64,000 bases of DNA from Bosea sp. AS-1 (GTDB taxonomy: Bacteria; Pseudomonadota; Alphaproteobacteria; Rhizobiales; Beijerinckiaceae): NCBI RefSeq assembly GCF_002220095.1, contig NZ_CP022372.1, positions 5,458,501 to 5,522,500 on the forward strand. Direction: 5' to 3'. Under the pieces are notes generated by a model. That model saw only the letters and a list, made by a program, of their open reading frames with translations. It had not been told where the DNA came from and ran no database searches. The position numbers and the translations under genes are program-made. Below are positions 46,820 to 55,678 of this stretch, piece after piece. How positions within the stretch are numbered: position 1 is the first letter of the stretch; every line of letters starts with the position of its first letter.

Positions 46820-47716
46820 ATGCCCAAACCACTGATCGCGCTCGACTGGGGCACGACCCGCGCGCGCGCCTTCCTGATCTCGGAAACCGGGGAGGTCATG
46901 CAACGACGCCTTGCCGACCAAGGCATCCAGTCGGTTCCGGCTGGCGGATATCCGGCGGCCTTCGAGGCGCTGGCAGGCGACTTGCGCCGCACCGCACCCG
47001 AGGCGGCGATCGTACTCGCCGGCATGGTCGGCAGCCGCAACGGCTGGGTGGAGGCGCCCTATGTCGCCTGCCCGGCCTCGCCCGAGGAGATCGCCGCCGC
47101 CGGCATCGCCGTCGATCTCGCGGCCGATACCAGGGCCACCATCCTGCCGGGGCTGAGTTGCGACGACGGCGCCTTCGACGTCATGCGCGGCGAGGAGACG
47201 CTGGTCGTCGGCCTCGGCCTCGCCGACGGCCTCGCCTGCCTGCCGGGAACCCATTCGAAATGGGCCGAGATCCGTGGCGGGCGGATCACGCGCTTCGCCA
47301 GCTTCATGACCGGCGAGGTCTACGGGCTGCTGCGCAACCAGTCGATCCTGGCGCGCCTGGCGGAAGAGCCCGCCGGTGAGGATGCATCGAGCGGCGCCGC
47401 CCGAGGCCGCGCCGCGGCAGGCCGCCCCGGCGGGCTGCTCAATGCGGCCTTCGGCGCCCGGACCGAGGTTCTGGCCGGGCGGATGCGCGGCGGCGAGGTC
47501 GGCCCCTTCCTCTCCTCGCTGCTGGTGGCGCAGGAGATCGCCGGAGCGCAGGCCCTGTTCGGCGCGACCAACCGCATCCACCTCGTCGCCGACGGCATCC
47601 TGGCCGAAAGCTATGGCGCGGCGCTCGCGGCCGCGGGCATCGAAACCACCGTCACGACACCGGAAGCCGCCTTCGTCTCCGGCGTGCGCCGCCTGGCCGC
47701 CGGTCTCGCCCGATGA
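46820..47716 (+). CDS. dgoK: 2-dehydro-3-deoxygalactonokinase
   Basis: Phosphorylates 2-keto-3-deoxygalactonate in the De Ley-Doudoroff route. 298 residues. The family N-terminus IALDWGTTRARAFLI, GMVGSRNGWVEAPYVACPAS, LPGLSCDDG, FDVMRGEET and LACLPGTHSKWAEIRGG are all seen, as is VTTPEAAFVSGVRRLA at the end. Overlaps the following ribokinase gene by four bases. The aldolase dgoA that normally accompanies it is not in this window. Confidence 0.9.
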   Translation: MPKPLIALDWGTTRARAFLISETGEVMQRRLADQGIQSVPAGGYPAAFEALAGDLRRTAPEAAIVLAGMVGSRNGWVEAPYVACPASPEEIAAAGIAVDLAADTRATILPGLSCDDGAFDVMRGEETLVVGLGLADGLACLPGTHSKWAEIRGGRITRFASFMTGEVYGLLRNQSILARLAEEPAGEDASSGAARGRAAAGRPGGLLNAAFGARTEVLAGRMRGGEVGPFLSSLLVAQEIAGAQALFGATNRIHLVADGILAESYGAALAAAGIETTVTTPEAAFVSGVRRLAAGLAR

Positions 47717-48630
47717 TCGTCGTCTTCGGCTCGATCAACATCGATCTCGTCACCCAGGTCGAGCGCCTTCCCGGCGCCGGAGAGACCGTGCTCGGGCCGA
47801 GCTATGCCGTCCACCCGGGCGGCAAGGGCGCGAACCAGGCGCTGGCGGCGCGGCGCGCCGGCGCCGAGGTGGCGCTGATCGGTGCGACCGGCCGCGACGG
47901 TTTCGGGGAGGAGGCTCTTTCGCTGCTCGCCGCCGACGGTGTCGACCTCAGCCATGTCGCCCGGGTCGACGCGCCGACGGGAGCGGCCTTCATCGCCATC
48001 GACCGGCAGGGCGCGAACCAGATCATCGTGGCCGCCGGCGCGAATGCCGAAGCCCGGCCCGATGCCTTGCAGCGGCTGCCGCTCGGCCCGCAAGACATCC
48101 TGCTGCTGCAGCGCGAGGTGCCGGAGGAGGCCTGCCTGGAAGCCGCACGGCTGATGAAGCAGGCAGGCGGGCGCGTCATCCTCAACCTGGCGCCAGCCGG
48201 CCCGCCTTCGCCGATGCTGCTCGCCTTCGTCGACATCCTGATCGTCAACGAGCATGAGGCCCTGGTTCTCGCCGAGACGCTCGGCTGGGCAGAGCGTGAA
48301 CCCGATGCCATCGCCCAAAGGCTCGACGGCGAACGGGGCATCGCCGGCGTCGCCACCCTGGGCGCGGCCGGTGTCGTCAGCTGGCAAGGGGGAACACGGC
48401 AACGCCTCGAAGCGCCGCGGGTCACGGTCGTCGACACCGTCGCAGCCGGTGACAGCTTCACCGGTGCCTTCGCCGCCGCCCTGGCGGCCGGCGACGATCT
48501 TGCCCGCGCGCTGCAGCAGGGGCTTGCAGCCGGGTCGCTCGCCTGCACGCAAGCCGGCGCACAGCCGAGCATTCCGCGCGCAACGGAGATCGCCGCGCTC
48601 GCCGACCGGTCCTTTCCGCAAATGCGGTAA
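47713..48630 (+). CDS. Ribokinase-type PfkB carbohydrate kinase
   Basis: 305 residues, PfkB family. N-terminal GSINIDLV, substrate region HPGGKGANQALAARRAGAEV near 36-55, GATGRDGFGEEA, NEHEALVL, and the anion-hole/catalytic-base motif DTVAAGDSFTGAFAAALAAG near 251-270. The GGKGANQA segment is the ribokinase form. Coupled to dgoK (four-base overlap), so the true substrate might be a sugar related to galactonate catabolism instead of ribose. Confidence 0.88.
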   Translation: MIVVFGSINIDLVTQVERLPGAGETVLGPSYAVHPGGKGANQALAARRAGAEVALIGATGRDGFGEEALSLLAADGVDLSHVARVDAPTGAAFIAIDRQGANQIIVAAGANAEARPDALQRLPLGPQDILLLQREVPEEACLEAARLMKQAGGRVILNLAPAGPPSPMLLAFVDILIVNEHEALVLAETLGWAEREPDAIAQRLDGERGIAGVATLGAAGVVSWQGGTRQRLEAPRVTVVDTVAAGDSFTGAFAAALAAGDDLARALQQGLAAGSLACTQAGAQPSIPRATEIAALADRSFPQMR

Positions 48631-48803
48631 GCCTGGATTAAGCCTGATGGCGACGAGCGCCGCCGATATCGGCATTTGCCGCCAATTCCGAGCCTGCCGT
48701 TCACGTTTCGTCAGGTCTGCGCAGCCAACTCTCCGGCAAGCAGTATCGGCTCGCGCGCCATCCGTGGCCGCCGGCCGCCACGGCGACGAGCGGAGTGGGA
48801 ACG

Positions 48804-49325
48804 GTGGCGAATCCATCGACTTGGGCACTGGGCGTGGCGGCGGTCGCCATCGGCGTCTCGCTGTCCTATACGCAATGGCTCGCCCCCAAGGTCGATGCCG
48901 AGGTTCCGAAAGCCACCGCAAGCCGAGCATCGGACCCGCCCGCCCGCCGCGGGCCGGCGATCCTGGCTGTCGCCGCCGATTATCGCGGCCACTACGTCGT
49001 CCACCCGACGATCGACAACTATCGGATCAAGATGATGGTCGATACCGGGGCCAGCATCGTCGCGCTCACGGCGGATGATGCCCGCGCGCTCGGGATCAAG
49101 CCCGACAAGCGGGCGCGTCCGATGCTGTTGAGCACCGCCAATGGCACGGTGACGGCGATCCGGACCCTTCTGCGGGAAGTCCGCCTCGGCGACATCGTCG
49201 TCCGCAATGTCGATGCCGTCGTGATGCCGCCGGGGGCGCTCGGGATGAGCCTGCTCGGCAACTCGTTCCTCGGCAAGCTGCAGGGCTACGAGGTCCAGAC
49301 CGGGCGGATGGTGCTGCGCGGCTGA
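48804..49325 (+). CDS. TIGR02281 family retropepsin-like aspartic protease
   Basis: 173 residues from GTG 48804, with GGAG eight bases upstream; GTG 48795 is an alternative. One N-terminal membrane helix (about 5-25) then a Pro/Ala linker and an aspartic-protease domain of the retroviral type: KMMVDTGASIVALTADDARA with the catalytic Asp-Thr-Gly near 78, and hydrophobic LGMSLLGNSFLGKL in place of the second motif. One lobe per chain means that it should work as a dimer, anchored to the inner membrane facing the periplasm. Substrate unknown. Confidence 0.87.
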   Translation: MANPSTWALGVAAVAIGVSLSYTQWLAPKVDAEVPKATASRASDPPARRGPAILAVAADYRGHYVVHPTIDNYRIKMMVDTGASIVALTADDARALGIKPDKRARPMLLSTANGTVTAIRTLLREVRLGDIVVRNVDAVVMPPGALGMSLLGNSFLGKLQGYEVQTGRMVLRG

Positions 49326-49375
49326 AGCCGCGCGCTGCGCACATACTCGTAGCCGACAATCGCTGCGATCTTCAG

Positions 49376-49975
49376 TCAGAAGGTCGGACAGGCCGGCGTA
49401 CCGGTCCTGACAACCTGCTCGATATTCGCAGTGCCGGCCGCCTGCCCCGTCCGCGGGCGGGTATAGATCAGGTTATTGCCCAGCGTGTATGTCGCGTCCC
49501 TCAGAACGTAGCCCGTTATCGGCGCGTAGTCGTAACTCGCCCGGGCCATGATCACCGAGGTGTTGGGGACATTGACGCTGGCGGGCAACGTCACCGTCGT
49601 TCCGCGCACAAGCGGCGTCGTCCCCTTGCTCGCATTGCTCCAGCAGACCTTCGCGATCTTGTTGGCGTCGATCACGACACTGGAAACGGTCATGCTTACC
49701 GCTGTGCCGTCGAAGGGCATCATCACGCTCTCGGAAGCCTTGAGGATGTTGTCGATATCAGCCGGCGCCACCGCCCCGAAGCGAGCCGTCAAGTCGGCAA
49801 GTGCCAGCGTCAGCTGCGTCACCTTGCGATTAGCCATCACCATCTGCACGACATCGACGACGCCGCAATAGGCGATCAGCATCACCGGCAGCAGCATGGC
49901 GAACTCGACCAGCGCAACCCCTTCCGCGTCGCGCCGGAAGCGGCTCCAAAGACACCTTGTCCGGTTCTGCCTCAT
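49376..49975 (-). CDS. tadG: TadG/TadE-type pilus assembly pseudopilin-like protein
   Basis: 199 residues. A basic N-terminus and then EGVALVEFAMLLPVMLIAYCG (in two parts: GVALVEFAMLL, PVMLIAY) form the TadE-type N-terminal helix with the Glu at position five after the likely prepilin-peptidase site. The remaining beta-rich portion probably faces the periplasm. It overlaps the tadE start by four bases. Whether it is called TadG or TadF is uncertain; it is short for TadG (usually over 400 residues), so a second TadE-like subunit is an alternative name. Confidence 0.75.
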   Translation of the reverse strand: MRQNRTRCLWSRFRRDAEGVALVEFAMLLPVMLIAYCGVVDVVQMVMANRKVTQLTLALADLTARFGAVAPADIDNILKASESVMMPFDGTAVSMTVSSVVIDANKIAKVCWSNASKGTTPLVRGTTVTLPASVNVPNTSVIMARASYDYAPITGYVLRDATYTLGNNLIYTRPRTGQAAGTANIEQVVRTGTPACPTF

Positions 49976-50589
49976 GTTCCGGCTCCGGGGCTGGGCGTCG
50001 TGAACGGCTCGGCCCGGAACACCGTCGTGGCCACCAAGGCACGATGCCCCGCACCGAGGTCGGCAAGTGAAGCCGAGGCCCAGCTCGTCAGAAAGAGGGA
50101 ATAATCCAAAACCGCACGTGCGACGACGATCTGCCCAGGCTGCGGCTCGTTGTAGGCGAATTTGCTGGTGTCCAATTTGCCGTTGGAAACCGGGCTTGTG
50201 GTGTTTGACTTGGCCCCCGCGAAGTCCGTGTAGATCTTGACGTCCACATAGAGCTTCGAGCAGTCGATCAAACCCATCGGCGCAGCCGCACAGATATCGT
50301 CGCGAAACGCTTGGGCATTCGTGGCAGGGTTCGTGGAATTGTAACGGCTGACCGCCTGACCGGTGAGCAGGCGCCGCGATGTCTGAGAGAGCGATTCCTC
50401 GAGCACCTCGCTGGTCCAGAACATCAGCGCCGTCTCGATGATGGCAAAGAGCAGCGCAAAGAACGGCACCGCAATGAAGCCGAACTCGACGGCTGCCGCC
50501 CCGTCCTGGGAACGCCCGAACCTCCGGATCAATCGCTTTTTGCCGCGACCCGGAGGGCTGGCGCCGGCGGCTTGGAGAATGGCCGTCAT
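49972..50589 (-). CDS. tadE: TadE family pilus assembly protein
   Basis: 205-residue minor pseudopilin. The TadE-like block DGAAAVEFGFIAVPFFALLF (about 28-47) has the pilin-like Glu, followed by the IIETALMFW end of the helix; a Cys pair (DDICAAAPMGLIDCSKLY) follows. Required for Flp pilus assembly in Tad systems. Second gene of the leftward group; it is 174 bp downstream of the secretin N-domain gene, an interval in which I see nothing notable. Confidence 0.82.
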   Translation of the reverse strand: MTAILQAAGASPPGRGKKRLIRRFGRSQDGAAAVEFGFIAVPFFALLFAIIETALMFWTSEVLEESLSQTSRRLLTGQAVSRYNSTNPATNAQAFRDDICAAAPMGLIDCSKLYVDVKIYTDFAGAKSNTTSPVSNGKLDTSKFAYNEPQPGQIVVARAVLDYSLFLTSWASASLADLGAGHRALVATTVFRAEPFTTPSPGAGT

Positions 50590-50763
50590 CCGATCCGCAA
50601 TCCATTGCTGCTCTCGGACACCGCGTCCGATGATGCAAAGCCTTACCCCGAAAGAATTTCGGATCGGTTAGAGAGGGTCGCCCTGTCTTGAAAACCCGAG
50701 GAAGATTTCGTTTACCAAGCGCCGCGCAAGCTCATCGCGCTCCGCTTCCCTAAAGACACCGCG

Positions 50764-51282
50764 TTACTGCGGCGCCGAGCCGCCGCGACCTCCCGAGGCG
50801 AGTGCGTTGCGGCTCGTGGCCTGCGCCCCGACCTCGCCGAAATATTTCTGCGCGTCGCCCAGTTGCACCGACGGCTGACATTCAGGCGTGCAGGAATAGC
50901 TCTCGCGATCCATGCCGCGCTGGACCGTCAGCACAGAATCGGAAGCCGCGCTCACGCGCACGAGCGATTCCGCCAGAAGAGAACCGCTGGCATCGAGGGC
51001 GATGAGGTTGGTGATGCCAAAGCTCTTGCCGGTCACGACCATGACGCCGTTGCGCTGAACCGCGACGTCGGCGATCGCCGGATTGCCGACGATGACGGTC
51101 TGCGCCTTTTCCGGCAGGCGGATGACCTTGGCGTGATCGACCAGCACCACGACGCTCTCGAGGGCTCCGGATTGCGGGGCCGCGACGGCGACACCGACCG
51201 CGAAAAGCGGCACGAACGTCAGGCCCGCGAGGGTCCGGGACGCGCGGGATCGATGTCCTGCCAAGCTCCGGAGAGTGAACAT
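50764..51282 (-). CDS. Stand-alone pilus assembly N-terminal (CpaC N-domain) protein
   Basis: 172 residues from ATG 51282; GAGG is upstream on the coding strand. A signal peptide covers about 1-35 (LTFVPLFAVGVAVAA). The mature protein is one secretin N-terminal domain of the Pil_N type: DHAKVIRLPEKAQTVIVGNP, AIADVAVQRNGVMVVTGKSF, GITNLIALDASG. This matches the N-terminus of CpaC in the same locus, but no secretin barrel follows. A short Cys-containing tail (SYSCTPECQP) and a Gly/Ser end complete it. Probably a periplasmic partner or chaperone of the CpaC channel. Divergent from flp. Confidence 0.8.
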   Translation of the reverse strand: MFTLRSLAGHRSRASRTLAGLTFVPLFAVGVAVAAPQSGALESVVVLVDHAKVIRLPEKAQTVIVGNPAIADVAVQRNGVMVVTGKSFGITNLIALDASGSLLAESLVRVSAASDSVLTVQRGMDRESYSCTPECQPSVQLGDAQKYFGEVGAQATSRNALASGGRGGSAPQ

Positions 51283-51396
51283 GAGCGGCGCCTCGAAGTT
51301 TGCGACCCCGGGAGCAAAGCGCAAAATGATGAATCAAACCCTAAACCAGCGCCACGTAGCGTTCTGATGCATCTCGATATGTCGTGACCAAGGGGA

Positions 51397-51419
51397 ATTT
51401 GACGCGTTCGGCGTCAAAT
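51397..51419. repeat. Palindrome in the flp upstream region
   Basis: Perfect 9-bp arms ATTTGACGC (51397-51405) and GCGTCAAAT (51411-51419), five-base spacer. It lies in the 415-bp interval between the divergent secretin N-domain gene and flp. That interval is AT-richer than its surroundings (especially 51500-51600) and also holds GTTAACC-like sequences near 51545 that resemble CtrA half-sites. A regulator-binding site is likely but the protein is unknown. Confidence 0.45.
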
Positions 51420-51697
51420 CGAACGCGCGACGCGTCGCTTCAATTTGGTCTAGCGCGTTAGCTAAATCGCTCGTTTACCGTTATCAACTTCGACGCAGCG
51501 CTCGTCACCTAAATATTCATCGCATTTTAATTTGTAAATTCCGCGTTAACCACAGAATAAACGCCCGCAAAATCGCGTCAATTCTTCGATCCGTTTAACA
51601 GTTCAGCAAGAGGCCCCGGCTAATGTCGTTCCTGTCGCTGACCGAAGCCAACTAGAGCGAAGGCAGCAGTCAAACCGTGGTAAGAGGAGTTCCCAAC

Positions 51698-51868
51698 ATG
51701 ACCAAGATTTTCGCTCGCTTCGTCAAGGATGAGTCCGGCGCCACCGCCATCGAATACGGCCTGATCGCCGCCCTGGTCGCCGTCGCCGCCATCGGTGCGA
51801 TGACCACCCTCGGCACGAACCTGAAGGGCCTGTTCACCGACATCGGCACGGAACTGGCCAAGCGCTGA
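51698..51868 (+). CDS. flp: Flp/Fap-type major pilin
   Basis: 56 residues, major subunit of the Tad pilus. A short basic leader is followed by the prepilin-peptidase site before the hydrophobic helix: SGATAIEYGLIAALVAVAAI (about 14-33), with the Glu five residues after the cleavage Gly and the Flp-type Glu-Tyr pair. Ribosome site AGAGGAG nine bases before ATG 51698. It is followed by a strong hairpin terminator, so the pilin is likely made in excess over the assembly proteins. Confidence 0.95.
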   Translation: MTKIFARFVKDESGATAIEYGLIAALVAVAAIGAMTTLGTNLKGLFTDIGTELAKR

Positions 51869-51895
51869 TCCCATCCGGTTTCGCTGGATACCAAG

Positions 51896-51922
51896 GAACG
51901 CCCCGGCCTACCCGGGGCGTTC
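51896..51922 (+). terminator. Hairpin terminator after flp
   Basis: Perfect 11-bp stem GAACGCCCCGG / CCGGGGCGTTC with loop CCTAC, followed by TCATTTGC. It separates the pilin message from cpaA, which starts about 110 bp later. Confidence 0.8.
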
Positions 51923-52029
51923 TCATTTGCGGGGCGTGCTTTTGCCGTCCCGTCGAGATTTCCCGATGACCGTAAGGGTTCGGTGAGGCTTGCCGGTCAG
52001 TATCGCCGGCAGCAACGGAGTGGTCGCCC

Positions 52030-52542
52030 ATGACTCTGTCACAAATCGTGATGCTCGGTGTCTTCCCGCTGGCGATGGCCTATGCGGCTGCGAGCGACCT
52101 CGTCTCGATGACCATCTCGAACCGGCTCTGCCTCCTCCTCATCGCCGGCTTTGCCGTATGCGCGACCCTGCTGGGGCTGGGCATGACGGAGATCGGCTGG
52201 CATCTGGCCGCCGGAGGGCTTGTCCTGGTGGTTGCCTTCGGATTGTTCGCCGCCGGCTGGATCGGCGGAGGCGATGCCAAACTCGCCGCCGCCACCGCGC
52301 TGTGGTTCGGTTTCGACCAGCTCATGCCCTATCTGACGATGGCCGCCATCTTCGGCGGCGTTCTGACCGTTCTGATCCTGATGCTGCGCAAATGGCCTCT
52401 GCCCGCTCCTGCAGCGAGCTGGGGCTGGGCACAGCGTCTGCACGCCGCGAATCAGGGTGTCCCCTACGGAATCGCGCTGGCTTTCGCGGCGCTGCTCGTC
52501 CTGCCGGAAACGTCGATCTGGCGAGCCGCCATCGGCCTGTGA
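52030..52542 (+). CDS. cpaA: Prepilin peptidase (A24 family) CpaA/TadV
   Basis: 170-residue inner-membrane aspartic peptidase that processes Flp and the TadE-type proteins. Five to six membrane helices. Catalytic aspartates: the first in YAAASDLVSMTISNRL near 23, the second in the GxGD-type motif GWIGGGDAKLAAATALW near 80. The short form, without the N-methyltransferase domain of PilD, is usual for Tad systems. Confidence 0.92.
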   Translation: MTLSQIVMLGVFPLAMAYAAASDLVSMTISNRLCLLLIAGFAVCATLLGLGMTEIGWHLAAGGLVLVVAFGLFAAGWIGGGDAKLAAATALWFGFDQLMPYLTMAAIFGGVLTVLILMLRKWPLPAPAASWGWAQRLHAANQGVPYGIALAFAALLVLPETSIWRAAIGL

Positions 52543-52664
52543 CGGCGCGCCCTTCCGTTGCGGCAGAAATTCCAAAAGTATACGCCTCATTAACTATAAA
52601 TTGACGTTTCCCGAAGACGATCCGGGATGAGGGCCAGCTTCGATTGGCCGAGGATCGAACGTCA

Positions 52665-53450
52665 ATGAGCCCCGCTCGCATCATCATTCTCCTCGTCGCG
52701 CTGGCCGCCGGCCTCGGCGCCGCCTTCCTCGTCCAGAAGCCGTCCCAGGCTCCGGCGCCAGTGGCCAAGACCGAACCGGCGCCGACAGTGCCCGTCCTCG
52801 TCGCTGCAGGTGACATCCCGATCGGCAACACGGTTTCGGCGAACGACATGCGCTGGCTCGACTGGCCGCTCGCCAGCGTACCGGCCGGCGTCATTCGCCA
52901 GGACGAGACGCCCGAGGCCGAAAAGGAGATCGCCGGACAGGTCGCGCGCTACGCCCTCCTTGCGGCCGAACCAATCCGCCGCGAGAAGCTGATCAAGACC
53001 GATGGGACCGGCTTCCTCTCAGCCGTTCTGCCTTCCGGCATGCGCGCGGTCGCGATCACGACCGACAGCCGCGGTGCCAGCACCGCCGGCGGCTTCATCC
53101 TGCCGAACGACCGTGTCGACGTGATCTGCACCTGGCGCGGGGAATCCGCGAGCGGGCGCGGCGGCGAGGCTTTTGTCAGCGAAACCCTGCTGCGTAACAT
53201 CCGCGTCCTCGCGATCGGACAGAATATCCAGGAGCGCAATGGCGAGAAGGTCGTTGTCGGCGAGACGGCCACGCTCGAGGTCGATCCCGGCCAGGTCGAG
53301 GTCCTGATCCAGGGCCAGAAAACCGGCACTCTGTCGTTGGCGCTCCGCAGTCTCAAGGACGCCGGCGACAACGCTGCTACGCCAGCCCGCAACGACAATG
53401 CGATGACACTGGTGCGCTATGGCGTCACCACCAAGAGCGTGAAGCCATGA
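52665..53450 (+). CDS. cpaB: Flp pilus assembly protein CpaB (RcpC)
   Basis: 261 residues from ATG 52665. N-terminal membrane anchor IIILLVALAAGLGAAFLV, Pro-rich linker, SAF domain (about 45-110: VLVAAGDIPIGNTVSANDMR) and the CpaB/RcpC C-terminal domain with VAITTDSRGASTAGGFILPN and DRVDVICTWRGE. Periplasmic gating partner of the secretin CpaC. ATGA overlap with cpaC. Confidence 0.93.
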   Translation: MSPARIIILLVALAAGLGAAFLVQKPSQAPAPVAKTEPAPTVPVLVAAGDIPIGNTVSANDMRWLDWPLASVPAGVIRQDETPEAEKEIAGQVARYALLAAEPIRREKLIKTDGTGFLSAVLPSGMRAVAITTDSRGASTAGGFILPNDRVDVICTWRGESASGRGGEAFVSETLLRNIRVLAIGQNIQERNGEKVVVGETATLEVDPGQVEVLIQGQKTGTLSLALRSLKDAGDNAATPARNDNAMTLVRYGVTTKSVKP

Positions 53451-54904
53451 TCCGTTCGTCCACCCGCCTCGCCGCCACTGGCCTCGCTGCGACGCTCCTA
53501 TGCGCCCTCTCGGCTGCGGGCGCCCGTGCGCAATCAGCCGGGCCTACGCCCGTTCTGAACGTCGGCACCAGTGAATACGCAATCTCACGCAAGCTCGACC
53601 TGTCGATTGGGCGGTCCCTTGTGGTGGAGCTGCCGCGGGACGCCAAGGAGGTTTTCGTCGCCAATCCGAAGGTGGCGAATGCCGTCGTCCGCACCGCCCG
53701 CAAGCTCTTCGTCATCGGCATCGCCGACGGCGTGACCTCGATGTTCGTGATGGACGGCGAAGGCCGCCAGATCACCGCGCTGGAAATCAATGTCGGGCGT
53801 GACCTGAACGTGCTGCGCCAGACCCTGCGGACGGCCCTGCCGAACTCGCAGATCGAGATCAAGCCGGCCGGCGACTCGATCCTCCTCATCGGCTCGGTGC
53901 CGAACGCCTCGGAAGCGACGCAAGCCGTCGACATCGCCAATGCCTTCGTCGGCGTTTCCGAGAAATCTGACAGGAAGGGTGCGGTCATCAACTCGCTGAC
54001 CATCCGCGACCGCGACCAGGTCATGGTCAAGGTCGTTGTTTCGGAGGTCCAGCGCAAGGCGATCAAGCAGCTCGGCATCAACTCCACCGGCGAATGGAAG
54101 CTGGGCAAATTCTCCGTTACGCCCTCGATCGATAACCCGCTGCCCCTGCAGCCGCAGGCGCTCTCCGCCACGGCGATCACGGCAGGTCTCGGGAACGCGC
54201 AGAACTTCACGCTGCGCGCCCTTGAGCGCGCCGGCCTGGCCCGCGTCCTGGCCGAACCGACCGTCACCGCAATCTCGGGCGAGACCGCGAAATTCACTGC
54301 CGGCGGCGAAGTGCCGATCCCGAAAGGCCAAACCTGCTCCTACGATAACTTCAACCGCCGGACCTGCTCGATCCAGATTGAATACAAGCCGGTCGGCGTC
54401 ACCCTCAACTTCACGCCGATTGTGCTGTCCGACAACAAGATCAGCATGCGCATCGCCACAGAGGTCACCGAGCTCGATTTCGAGAACCAGCTCCGGCTGG
54501 GCGGCTCCGAAGATGCGGGCCTCAACATGCCGGCTTTCCGCGTCCGCAAATCCGACACGACCGTCGAGCTGCCCTCCGGCGGCACACTGGCTACCGCGGG
54601 CCTGATCCAACGCGTCTCGAAGCAGTCATTGAACGGCCTGCCCGGCCTGATGAACCTACCGATCATCGGCACGCTGTTCCGCTCGCGCGACTACCAGCGC
54701 GAGGAGACCGAGCTGATGATCACGGCAACGCCCTACATCGCCAAGCCGATGCAGCCGACGCAGGTCCAGCGTCCCGATGATGGCTTCGTCGAATCCCACG
54801 ACTCGCAGGCCATCCTCCTCGGGCGGCTCAACAAGATCTACGGCAGCGGCGGTGGTGCGGTCCCCCAGGCCTACAAGGGCCGAGTCGGCTTCATCGCCGA
54901 CTGA
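53447..54904 (+). CDS. cpaC: Pilus secretin CpaC (RcpA)
   Basis: 485-residue outer-membrane channel of the Tad system. Signal peptide (about 1-30), Pil_N domain (DAKEVFVANPKVANAVVRTA), BON-like region (about 120-170, ILLIGSVPNASEATQAVDIA), and the secretin domain from about 210: RVLAEPTVTAISGETAKFTA, GGEVPIPKG, VGVTLNFTPIVLSDNKISM and LPGLMNLPIIGTLFRSRDY, the classic secretin end. Translationally coupled to cpaB. A second copy of the Pil_N domain is encoded 2.2 kb away in reverse. Confidence 0.94.
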   Translation: MIRSSTRLAATGLAATLLCALSAAGARAQSAGPTPVLNVGTSEYAISRKLDLSIGRSLVVELPRDAKEVFVANPKVANAVVRTARKLFVIGIADGVTSMFVMDGEGRQITALEINVGRDLNVLRQTLRTALPNSQIEIKPAGDSILLIGSVPNASEATQAVDIANAFVGVSEKSDRKGAVINSLTIRDRDQVMVKVVVSEVQRKAIKQLGINSTGEWKLGKFSVTPSIDNPLPLQPQALSATAITAGLGNAQNFTLRALERAGLARVLAEPTVTAISGETAKFTAGGEVPIPKGQTCSYDNFNRRTCSIQIEYKPVGVTLNFTPIVLSDNKISMRIATEVTELDFENQLRLGGSEDAGLNMPAFRVRKSDTTVELPSGGTLATAGLIQRVSKQSLNGLPGLMNLPIIGTLFRSRDYQREETELMITATPYIAKPMQPTQVQRPDDGFVESHDSQAILLGRLNKIYGSGGGAVPQAYKGRVGFIAD

Positions 54905-54934
54905 GCGCGTCACGGAAGAACGGATGGCTTGACG

Positions 54935-55678
54935 ATGACCGCATATTCCCGATCGCGCTCCCCGACCTCCCTGAGACTGGTTGCCGCTCTTCTCGCTGCG
55001 AGCACCCTGGCCGGCGGCTGCGCCAGCAAGGGCGACAATACCGCCTCGCTTGCCCCCAGCGACGTGCGCGAACGGCATCCTATCGTGCTGAAGGATGCCC
55101 CGCGCTCGCTCGACGTCTTCGTCGGACGCTCGGGTGTGGCGCTCGACCGGCGCCAGAACGAAGATGTTGTCGCCTTCGCCCAGGAATACCGGCGCTCCGG
55201 CAAGGGCGGGATGGTCGCCGAGATCCCCACCGGAGACCGGCGCGAACGCGCCACGCGCGATACGCTGGCCAGCATCCGCACGGCCCTGGCGCAGGGTGGC
55301 GTCTCGCCCCGCGCACTCGCTGTGCGCAGCTACCCGATTCAGGACCCAGGCCTGGCCTCGCCGATCCGGCTGACCTTCGCCTCGCTGCAGGCGACGCTGC
55401 CCCATGAATGCGGGCAGTGGCCGACCGATCTCGGCAGCTCGAACTACAAGTTCTCCGCCTCGAACGAACCCTACTGGAATTTCGGCTGCTCCTCGCAGGC
55501 GACGCTCGCCGCGCAGGTCGCGGATCCGCTCGATCTGGTGCGCTCCCGCGATGAAGGCAGGCCGGACATCGTCAAGCGCATGGGCGCCATCGCCAAGATC
55601 CGCGACGGCAAGGATCCATCGACGCAGTACCGGTCGACGACGCCGCAGATCAATTCCACGGTCGGAGGCGGGACATGA
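54935..55678 (+). CDS. cpaD: Pilus assembly lipoprotein CpaD
   Basis: 247 residues from ATG 54935. Lipobox LAGGC (Cys near residue 29), then RHPIVLKDAPRSLDVFVGRS, which is the CpaD family N-terminal motif, and a single domain ending KIRDGKDPSTQYRS. Outer-membrane lipoprotein thought to help CpaC reach the outer membrane. ATGA overlap with cpaE. Confidence 0.9.
   Translation: MTAYSRSRSPTSLRLVAALLAASTLAGGCASKGDNTASLAPSDVRERHPIVLKDAPRSLDVFVGRSGVALDRRQNEDVVAFAQEYRRSGKGGMVAEIPTGDRRERATRDTLASIRTALAQGGVSPRALAVRSYPIQDPGLASPIRLTFASLQATLPHECGQWPTDLGSSNYKFSASNEPYWNFGCSSQATLAAQVADPLDLVRSRDEGRPDIVKRMGAIAKIRDGKDPSTQYRSTTPQINSTVGGGT

Noticed and set aside
51500..51610. CtrA binding sites (TTAA-N7-TTAA) in the flp upstream region
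   Set aside because: TTAA-like pieces occur, but none with the proper seven-base spacing.
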